Source of the DNA: SZUA-186 sp041552135
Lineage (GTDB): Bacteria; Pseudomonadota; Gammaproteobacteria; UBA9214
Assembly: GCA_041552135.1 (NCBI GenBank)
Contig: JBFELL010000091.1
Coordinates: 1-11,466, forward strand
DNA length: 11,466 nucleotides
Direction: 5' to 3'
Each line of letters opens with the position of its first letter. Within the stretch, counting starts at the first letter, position 1. Position numbers and translations under genes: made by a program. The notes under the pieces were generated by a model, which saw only the letters and a program-made list of their open reading frames with translations, searched no databases and had not been told where the DNA came from. Shown piece after piece: positions 6,095 to 11,466 of this stretch.

Positions 6095-6720
6095 ATCCTG
6101 CCCTGCCTGCTGGCGTTGCGCTCGGCGTGCATCACTTCCACCATGCGCATCGCCTCCTGCTCCATGCGCACCACCAGCATCCGCACGCGGCCGCGGAAAT
6201 ATCGGTAGAACATCAGTGTCGGGATGGCGACGGACATGCCGGCGGCGGTAGTCAGCAACGCCTCGGAAATGCCACCGGCCAGCGCACCGGGGTTGCCGAC
6301 GCCCTGGGTGGTGATGGTGGCAAACACCTTGATCATACCGATGACCGTGCCCAGCAGGCCAAGCAGTGGCGTGATGGCGGCGATGGTGCCCAGTGAATTG
6401 AGATAGCGCTCCAGTTCGTGCACCACGTGGCGCCCGGTGTCCTGGATGCTGTCCTTCATGACATCACGGCTCTCGTTACGGTTGATGATGCCGGCCGCGA
6501 GTATGCTTCCCAGCGGCGAGCTGGACTGCAGTTCCTGCAGGTGCTGGTCATTGAGCTGGTTGATCTTCTCCCAGCGCCACACCTGGGCCAGCAAGTTCCT
6601 CGGCAGCACCTTGCGCACCTGCAATGACCAGATACGCTCCACGATGATTGCCAGCGCCACAATCGAACAGGCAATGATCGGCAGCATCAACCAGCCACCC
6701 GCTTCCACCAGTTCTAACAC
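6091..6720 (-). CDS. exbB: ExbB/TolQ/MotA-family proton-channel subunit
   Basis: Three-pass inner-membrane subunit that forms the proton-conducting core with ExbD. I start it at the GTG at 6720 (209 residues, MLELVEAGGWLMLPI), not at the ATG at 6771. The GTG has an excellent AAGGAAGG seven bases upstream, whereas the upstream ATG lies inside a likely -10 promoter box and has no ribosome-binding site. Membrane segments are at about 11-28, 108-134 and 152-174. The second holds the signature GTIAAITPLLGLLGTVIGMI, and the third EALLTTAAGMSVAIPTLMFYRYF. It is the first gene of the exbB-exbD-lpxK-ycaR operon and lies 84 bp after the comEC stop. In E. coli the equivalent place between the comEC homologue and lpxK is taken by msbA. 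Confidence 0.94.
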   Translation of the reverse strand: MLELVEAGGWLMLPIIACSIVALAIIVERIWSLQVRKVLPRNLLAQVWRWEKINQLNDQHLQELQSSSPLGSILAAGIINRNESRDVMKDSIQDTGRHVVHELERYLNSLGTIAAITPLLGLLGTVIGMIKVFATITTQGVGNPGALAGGISEALLTTAAGMSVAIPTLMFYRYFRGRVRMLVVRMEQEAMRMVEVMHAERNASRQGRM

Positions 6721-6727
6721 GAAGTCA

Positions 6728-6735
6728 CCTTCCTT
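6728..6735 (-). promoter_or_regulatory. Ribosome-binding site that sets the exbB start
   Basis: AAGGAAGG on the minus strand ends seven bases before the GTG at 6720. It is one of the best Shine-Dalgarno matches in the window and decides between the two candidate exbB starts. Confidence 0.7.
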
Positions 6736-6766
6736 TGTCCCTATGGTTCCCGTTGAAGCCACGCCG

Positions 6767-6794
6767 ATCATACTGTATTTGCGGCATCTGCCAA
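6767..6794 (-). promoter_or_regulatory. Sigma70-type promoter for exbB-exbD-lpxK-ycaR
   Basis: On the minus strand TTGGCA (6794-6789) and TATGAT (6772-6767) each match the consensus at 5 of 6 positions with a 16-base spacer. Transcription would start near 6760, about 40 nt before the exbB GTG. The promoter falls in the 84-bp gap after comEC, so the lipid A and Kdo genes can be expressed independently of comEC and lolCD. It is the best-matching promoter I found in the window. Confidence 0.65.
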
Positions 6795-6804
6795 ACCGAT
6801 TGGT

Positions 6805-9111
6805 TCACAAACACTCACCCGGCCGCCAGTAGCGTGCGGAGTCGCAGCGCCATGCCGTGATCTCCGGGGCCTGGTCGACCGCCGGCAGGCTGACGCGGAC
6901 CGCCCCGTGGCTGGCGCTGTCATACTGCCGGGCATCCCTTGCCCGGTAGCGTGCGACGACTTCCGGACGCGGAAAGCGGTAGCGGTTGCGATAGCCCACC
7001 GGGTACAGAACAGTATCCGCGCCTACCGCAGCGACGAAATCCGCCGTGGACGATGTCAGGCTGCCGTGATGCGGAGCCACCAGCACATCGGCCCGCAAGG
7101 CAGCGGCTTGCTCCGACACCAGCCTGGCCTCGACGACAGCCTCGATATCCCCGGTCAGGAGGGCCACCCGCCCGCCGGCAGACTCGATGCGCAGCACGCA
7201 GGAGGCGTTGTTGCCGCCCAGGGCACTGTTTGCAGGCGGATGCAGGAGGCTGAAACCCACACCATCCCAGCTCCAGCGTTCGCCCTGTCGGCAGGCGTCC
7301 ACAGGATAGCCGGTGACGGCTGACGGCACCCCGGCAGACAAGCGGTCGACCGGCATGCTTTCCATGACGGACATCAGGCCACCGATGTGGTCGTTGTCGC
7401 CGTGGCTGACCAGCAACCTGTCCACGTGCAGGATCCCCTGGTTGCGCAGCCACGGAACCAGCACACGGCTGCCGGTATCGAAGGTCGGGCTGTAGCGCGG
7501 GCCGGTATCGTAGATCAGGGTGTGGTTGCGGGTCTGTACCACGGCTGACAGCCCCTGGCCGACATCCAGCAGGGTCACCACGGCCTCGCCCGGCACAGGC
7601 GACGCGGGTCGAAGCGTCAGCAGCGGCAGGAACAGCCACAGACCGGCCCACCGCCCGGGCACACCTCGCGGCGCAAACAGCAGCAGGATACCGGCCACCG
7701 CCGGCAGGACCGTCCACAGGGGTGGCTGCGGCTGCCGCCAGGTGGACAGCGCGAAATCCCCCAGCCAAGACAGCAATGGCCAGGGCGTATCGAGCAGCAG
7801 GCTTGCCAGATCGATCAGCCAGTTGCCGACCGTATCACTGACCAGCAACAACAGGGCACCCAGCAGCGATAGCGGTACCACCAGCAGGCTGACCCAGGGT
7901 ACCGCGACCAGATTTGCCAGTGGCGCCACCAGCGAGGCCTGCTGGAACGACACCAGCAGCACCGGCAACAGACTGACGGCAAGCACAACATGCACATGGC
8001 CCCACCGGCGCCAGAGCGGCTGCCGGCCAATGCGCCCGCTGCCGGCGTAAAGGATCAGGGTGACTGCCCAGAACGACAGCCACCAGCCCGCGGACAGCAC
8101 CGCCAGAGGGTCGACTGCCAGCACCAGCAGCATGGCGAGGCTCAGCACCTGCACCGGCCGGGTTTGCCGGCCCGACAGCAGTGCCAGCATGACGACACCG
8201 ACCATGATGACGGCCCGTTGTGTTGGCAGGCTGAAGCCGGCAAGTGCGGCATACAGCAGCGCTGCGAGCAATGCCGGAAGTGCGGCGGCCCTGCGTGCCG
8301 GGATAATCTCCGGGAGCACACCGAGGCGCGACCAGCAGAACCGCGACACGCAGAACACCAGTCCCGCAACCAGACTGATATGCAGCCCCGAGATGGCCAT
8401 CAGGTGACTGGTACCGGTTTTGCGCATCACATCCCATTGCCCGGCGCTTACGCGGCTGCGATCACCGATCGTCAGTGCCCGTACCAGCGCCAGGCCCGGC
8501 GCCGCGTCGGCGGTGTCATCCAGCCGGGCGGCAAGGGTGTTGCGCATGCGGCGGAAAAAGGGCTGGTCGTGGTCGCCAAGGCGATGGTTACGGGTGTCCT
8601 GCCTGACATAACCGGTGGCCGCTATGCGCTGCTGGAACAGCCAGCGCTCATAATCGAACCCGCCCGGGTTGGCATAGCCGTGCGGGCGTTTCAGACGGAC
8701 CACCAGTTGCCAGCGCTGACCGGCCTGCGGCTGCAACGGCGCGCGGTACCAGCCAAGACGCAGCCGCCGGTTGAATGACTGCCAGCCGGAACCGGCGTCA
8801 AGGCGTTCCGCCTGAAAGGCAAAGCGCCAGTCGGTGTCGGCAAGGCGCACGGGGATATCGCTCACCCTGCCCTCGATCAGCAGGGTCCGGCCTTCCAGCT
8901 CACTGTCCAGCAGGCTATCGTGCTGCAACTGGGCGTGGAAGGCTGCCCAGAAAAAGCCCAGCAGCACCAGGGCCGGCAATCGCAACGCCGGCAGGCGCCA
9001 GGCCGGCAAGGCAGCACTTGTGGCCACGGCATACCAGTGGCCGGCCGGCAGATCAGCGCAGCACTGCAGCGCCAGTATGCCGGCCAGAAAGGCGAGGCTT
9101 TTGAGTATCAT
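6805..9111 (-). CDS. comEC: ComEC/Rec2 DNA-internalisation channel
   Basis: Polytopic inner-membrane protein that carries single-stranded DNA into the cytoplasm during natural transformation (E. coli homologue YcaI). The 768 residues include an N-terminal DUF4131-type region (about 20-190); the competence domain (about 205-480) with HLMAISGLHISLVAGL at 237-252, GFSLPTQRA at 292-300 and many hydrophobic helices; and a C-terminal metallo-beta-lactamase-like domain from about 508. That domain keeps LLDVGQG (514-520), the metal motif SHGDNDHIGG (569-578), LLTGD (651-655) and APHHGS (689-694), so it is probably an active nuclease. I start at the ATG at 9111, which has CAGGGA five bases upstream; an in-frame GTG at 9135 has no such site. 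It follows lolD by 46 bp. No other competence gene is in the window, so competence is not shown. Confidence 0.95.
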   Translation of the reverse strand: MILKSLAFLAGILALQCCADLPAGHWYAVATSAALPAWRLPALRLPALVLLGFFWAAFHAQLQHDSLLDSELEGRTLLIEGRVSDIPVRLADTDWRFAFQAERLDAGSGWQSFNRRLRLGWYRAPLQPQAGQRWQLVVRLKRPHGYANPGGFDYERWLFQQRIAATGYVRQDTRNHRLGDHDQPFFRRMRNTLAARLDDTADAAPGLALVRALTIGDRSRVSAGQWDVMRKTGTSHLMAISGLHISLVAGLVFCVSRFCWSRLGVLPEIIPARRAAALPALLAALLYAALAGFSLPTQRAVIMVGVVMLALLSGRQTRPVQVLSLAMLLVLAVDPLAVLSAGWWLSFWAVTLILYAGSGRIGRQPLWRRWGHVHVVLAVSLLPVLLVSFQQASLVAPLANLVAVPWVSLLVVPLSLLGALLLLVSDTVGNWLIDLASLLLDTPWPLLSWLGDFALSTWRQPQPPLWTVLPAVAGILLLFAPRGVPGRWAGLWLFLPLLTLRPASPVPGEAVVTLLDVGQGLSAVVQTRNHTLIYDTGPRYSPTFDTGSRVLVPWLRNQGILHVDRLLVSHGDNDHIGGLMSVMESMPVDRLSAGVPSAVTGYPVDACRQGERWSWDGVGFSLLHPPANSALGGNNASCVLRIESAGGRVALLTGDIEAVVEARLVSEQAAALRADVLVAPHHGSLTSSTADFVAAVGADTVLYPVGYRNRYRFPRPEVVARYRARDARQYDSASHGAVRVSLPAVDQAPEITAWRCDSARYWRPGECL

Positions 9112-9157
9112 GTTCGTCCCTGAACATTGCGTCACTCATGGTCACTCTTGCGCGCGC

Positions 9158-9844
9158 TTATCCCGTCTCCTGCAGGACCAGGTGGCCGTCATCCAGGGTG
9201 TAGATGCGGTCCATCCGTTGCGCAATCTGCGGGTCGTGCGTGGCGACAATAAAGCTGGTGCCAAGCTCCCGGTTCAGCTCCAGCATCAGCCGGTAGACCT
9301 GCTCCGCGTTTTGACGATCCAGGTTGCCGGTCGGTTCATCCGCCAGCACACAGCGGGGACGTGTCACCAGCGCACGCGCCACGGCAGCCCGCTGGCGCTC
9401 GCCACCCGACATCTCGCCGGGCTTGTGCGTGGCACGTTCCGCCAGTCCTACGCGTTCCAGCATGCCATGCGCCGAGTCACTTGCCTGGCGTGGCGACAGG
9501 CCGCGCATCAGCAATGGCATGGCGACATTCTCCAGCGCCGTGAATTCCGGCAACAGGTGGTGAAACTGGTAGACAAATCCCAGCGCAGCGTTGCGCAGTC
9601 GACCGAGCTGGGCGGCATTCAGGCTGTCCAGCCGGATGCCGTCGATGCTGATGTGACCACCAGTCGGCAGATCCAGGCCACCCAGGATGTGCAGCAGCGT
9701 GCTCTTGCCGCTGCCGGAAGCGCCCATCAGGGCAATCTGCTCACCCTCGGCGACCGACAGGTTGACGGCCTTCAGGACATCGAGCGCGTCCTCCGCATCA
9801 TGGAACGACTTGGCCAGATCCACGCAGGTCAGGACGTCACTCAT
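9158..9844 (-). CDS. lolD: Lipoprotein-releasing ABC transporter ATPase
   Basis: Cytoplasmic ATPase of the Lol exporter, which extracts outer-membrane lipoproteins from the inner membrane and hands them to LolA. The 228 residues have Walker A GASGSGKST (41-49), a Q-loop followed by FHHLLPEFTALENVAMP (94-110), the ABC signature MSGGERQR (145-152), Walker B CVLADEP (165-171) with catalytic E170, and the switch histidine H203 in ATHDP. The LolD-type stretch after the Q-loop and the neighbouring LolC/E gene distinguish it from the similar MacB and FtsE ATPases. I start at the ATG at 9844, which overlaps the end of the permease gene by 8 nt; the frame is open further upstream, but that part only reads through the permease gene and is unlike the family. 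Confidence 0.96.
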   Translation of the reverse strand: MSDVLTCVDLAKSFHDAEDALDVLKAVNLSVAEGEQIALMGASGSGKSTLLHILGGLDLPTGGHISIDGIRLDSLNAAQLGRLRNAALGFVYQFHHLLPEFTALENVAMPLLMRGLSPRQASDSAHGMLERVGLAERATHKPGEMSGGERQRAAVARALVTRPRCVLADEPTGNLDRQNAEQVYRLMLELNRELGTSFIVATHDPQIAQRMDRIYTLDDGHLVLQETG

Positions 9845-11084
9845 AGCGCAGGGCCTCGGCCGGCTGGGTACGCGCCGCGCGCCAGGCCGGATAGATCGTC
9901 GCCAGCAGACTGAGCACCAGGGCAACGGATGTCATGGTGATCACATCGTCCCAGTGCAGGTCCGAGGGCAACTTGCTGATGTAGTAGACATCCGGCGCCA
10001 GGAACTGGACATTGAAGAATTGCTCGATGGCAGGCACCAGTGTCTCGACATTCAGCGCCAGCGCCACGCCGCCAGCCACGCCCATCAGCGTACCCAGTAT
10101 GCCGATGATCGCCCCCTGGATTATAAAGATGATCATAATGCTGCGTGGCGAGGCTCCCAGCGTACGCAGGATCGCAATGTCGGATTGCTTGTCGGTCACC
10201 ACCATCACCAGCGTTGAGACGATATTGAATGCCGCCACGGCGATAATCAGCGTCAGGATGATGAACATGACCCGCTTCTCGGTCTTTACGGCACGGAAGA
10301 AGTTGGCATGCTGTCGGGTCCAGTCCTGCACCCGGTAGTCACCGGGCAATGTGATGGCCAGTTGACGCGCCACGCGTGGTGCATCAAACAGCTCATCCAG
10401 TTTCAGCCGGATGCCGCTGACATCCTCGCCGAGCCGGAACAGGCGCGCCGCATCCTGCATGTGCACAAGTGCGACCCCGCGGTCGTATTCATACATGCCG
10501 ACCTCGAACAGGCCAACAACTGTGAACCGCCGCAGCCTCGGCATCAGCCCGACCGGCCCCACCATGACCTGCGGTGATACCACCGTGACGGCATCACCGA
10601 GCCCGACACCCAGGGAAAAGGCCAGCTCGCTGCCAAGTATGATGCCGTAGCTGCCGGGCTCGAGATGCGAGATATCGCCACGCTGGATATGCTCCAGCAC
10701 ATCCGAGACACCGGCCTCTTCCCCGGGAAGGATGCCGCGCACCACGGCACCGCTGACCTGCTTGCCGGCACTCAGCATGGTTTCCCCGCTGACATAGGGT
10801 GCCACGGCAATGACCTGTTCATGCTGACTGACCTTTTGCTGCACGGCCTCCCAGTCCCGCAGTTTGCCGCCGAACTCACTCACCGTGGCATGCGAGGCCA
10901 TGCCGAGAATGCGCTGCCGCAATTCCTGCTCGAAACCGTTCATCACCGACAGCACGGTGATCAGCGCCGTGACACCTAGCGCAATCCCGAGCATCGAGGT
11001 GAGGGAGATAAAGGAAATGAAGTGAGTGCGCCGCTTGGCGTGCGTGTAACGCAGACCAATGAACAATTCGAGAGGTCGAAACAT
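9837..11084 (-). CDS. lolC: LolC/LolE-family lipoprotein-releasing permease
   Basis: Inner-membrane subunit of the Lol exporter. The 415 residues carry the family layout: transmembrane helix 1 (about 24-48, ending VLSVMNGFEQEL), a large periplasmic domain (about 50-270), and three C-terminal helices (about 271-296, 314-342, 381-401) ending TQPAEALRYE, the same ending as E. coli LolC. SPQVMVGPVGLMPRLRRF (170-187) aligns with the proline-containing Hook of LolC that recruits LolA. FLAPDVYYISKLPSDLHWDDV (361-381) is closer to what I recall of LolE. Only one permease gene accompanies lolD here, so it may be the combined LolF type; a second copy elsewhere cannot be excluded. The ATG at 11084 matches the family N-terminus but lies 20 nt from the nearest strong Shine-Dalgarno. 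Confidence 0.94.
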   Translation of the reverse strand: MFRPLELFIGLRYTHAKRRTHFISFISLTSMLGIALGVTALITVLSVMNGFEQELRQRILGMASHATVSEFGGKLRDWEAVQQKVSQHEQVIAVAPYVSGETMLSAGKQVSGAVVRGILPGEEAGVSDVLEHIQRGDISHLEPGSYGIILGSELAFSLGVGLGDAVTVVSPQVMVGPVGLMPRLRRFTVVGLFEVGMYEYDRGVALVHMQDAARLFRLGEDVSGIRLKLDELFDAPRVARQLAITLPGDYRVQDWTRQHANFFRAVKTEKRVMFIILTLIIAVAAFNIVSTLVMVVTDKQSDIAILRTLGASPRSIMIIFIIQGAIIGILGTLMGVAGGVALALNVETLVPAIEQFFNVQFLAPDVYYISKLPSDLHWDDVITMTSVALVLSLLATIYPAWRAARTQPAEALRYE

Positions 11085-11102
11085 GGTGGGGGATTAAATC
11101 AC

Positions 11103-11110
11103 ATCTCCTT
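11103..11110 (-). promoter_or_regulatory. Strong Shine-Dalgarno set far back from the lolC start
   Basis: AAGGAGAT on the minus strand is a near-perfect ribosome-binding site, but AAGGAG ends 20 nt before the lolC ATG. The usual spacing is 5-9. An in-frame TAA between them excludes an upstream in-frame start. Just after it come ATG-TGA and GTG-ATT-TAA, too close to be conventional leader peptides. Confidence 0.5.
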
Positions 11111-11138
11111 GTGAAATTCGCCCGCAGGATTTCGTACG

Positions 11139-11163
11139 GGCCGGGCGCTGTCATCGCCCGGCC
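11139..11163 (-). terminator. Hairpin between the secreted-protein gene and lolC, possible terminator
   Basis: GGCCGGGCG (11139-11147) and CGCCCGGCC (11155-11163) are perfect 9-bp complements around a 7-base loop, 50 bases past the stop of the type I-secreted protein gene and 54 bases before lolC. The stem is very stable and the position suits transcription termination. No T-run follows on the minus strand (the bases after it read CGTACGAAATCC), so it is not a textbook intrinsic terminator and may instead stabilise the upstream mRNA. Confidence 0.4.
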
Positions 11164-11213
11164 ATGAGCGCCGGCCTGCCCGGTCGCGCCGCCAGAGCAG
11201 CGGTAAATACCCG

Positions 11214-11466
11214 TCAGGCCACGATCAGCGTTTCCGTGGTGTCATCGGCGATCTGGATCGTCACCAGGGCCCCTGAGGTAATATTGGATAACAGGGCGAT
11301 ATCCGTGTATGCCCCGCCACCTGTAGGGTCGACCGCCACGGTGGCATCGGTACCATCCGAGGTGATGCTGACGAAATCGGAAAGGGTGTCACTCTCCGGA
11401 TCAAACCCGGTAAGTATATCCGATATATCAAGCACATCTGACTCATTACTGCTGTAATCCATAATG
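11214..11466 (-). CDS. C-terminal end of a type I-secreted protein (partial)
   Basis: At least 83 codons ending at 11214; the frame stays open to the window edge, so the 5' part is missing. Although a Met codon occurs at 11462, the protein almost certainly begins outside. The text SDVLDISDILTGFDPESDTL, then SDFVSITSDGTDATVAVDPTGG, then a hydrophobic stretch and LIVA at the very end, matches from memory the C-terminal secretion domain of large type I-exported repeat proteins (the VCA0849-type domain of RTX adhesins). It is rich in Asp, Ser and Thr with no Cys or Lys, as is usual for such exported acidic proteins. The signal is read by an ABC/MFP/TolC exporter. Whether the missing part is an adhesin, protease or other repeat protein cannot be told. 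A stable hairpin separates it from lolC. Confidence 0.75.
   Translation of the reverse strand, partial: IMDYSSNESDVLDISDILTGFDPESDTLSDFVSITSDGTDATVAVDPTGGGAYTDIALLSNITSGALVTIQIADDTTETLIVA

Noticed and set aside
6920..7768. A 282-codon minus-strand frame inside comEC
   Set aside because: It overlaps the conserved metallo-beta-lactamase-like domain in a shifted frame. The comEC frame is intact throughout, so it is neither a frameshift nor a nested gene.
9112..9135. Earlier GTG start for comEC at 9135
   Set aside because: It would add eight residues, has no ribosome-binding site, and the downstream ATG has CAGGGA at five-base spacing.
8834..9913. A 359-codon forward frame antisense to comEC and lolD
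   Set aside because: It runs opposite two well-recognised genes, and its protein is rich in Arg, Gln and His, as expected for the reverse frame of GC-rich genes.
1..11466. CRISPR arrays, tRNA or rRNA genes, integrases, phage genes, toxin-antitoxin pairs
   Set aside because: I looked for regularly spaced repeats, tRNA-like cloverleaves and characteristic protein motifs on both strands and saw none beyond the features listed.

Overview
The window looks like ordinary chromosome from a GC-rich Gammaproteobacterium. The evidence is an RNase E with the E. coli-type N-terminus, an LPS/Kdo gene run, and a Lol lipoprotein-export pair. The gene order comEC-exbB-exbD-lpxK-ycaR-kdsB-LMW-PTP beside rne resembles, from memory, the Pseudomonas arrangement more than the E. 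coli one, where msbA sits next to lpxK. I cannot name the genus.

Layout. 1-427 is a non-coding stretch leading into rne (428-2893, + strand). All other genes are on the - strand and converge on rne. Read in transcription order (right to left) they are: the C-terminal end of a type I-secreted protein cut by the window edge (11466-11214); a LolC/LolE-family permease (11084-9837); lolD (9844-9158); comEC (9111-6805); a well-formed sigma70-type promoter (6794-6767); exbB (6720-6091); exbD (6094-5678); lpxK (5688-4690); ycaR (4671-4492); a 211-bp inverted-repeat element (4443-4233); kdsB (4221-3454); and a low-molecular-weight phosphotyrosine phosphatase (3384-2905).

Function. Most of the window serves the envelope. 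LolC/LolD releases outer-membrane lipoproteins, LpxK phosphorylates the lipid A precursor, KdsB activates Kdo for the LPS inner core, and ExbB/ExbD is a proton-driven inner-membrane motor. ComEC is the DNA-uptake channel. The phosphatase may act on tyrosine-phosphorylated envelope or polysaccharide proteins. RNase E starts most mRNA decay. exbB-exbD-lpxK overlap by 4 and 11 nt and ycaR follows after 18 bp, so they form a tight operon.

I found no undescribed multi-gene system. The least ordinary feature is the 211-bp element between ycaR and kdsB. It has 26-bp terminal inverted repeats (22/26 matching by my hand alignment) and nested hairpins, and it ends 11 bp before the kdsB start codon. It looks like a non-autonomous, MITE-like insertion that could also act as an RNA structure in the operon transcript. 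Start-codon corrections (GTG for exbB and exbD, TTG for lpxK, internal ATG for comEC and lolD) are given in the entries. All counts were made by eye, without tools.
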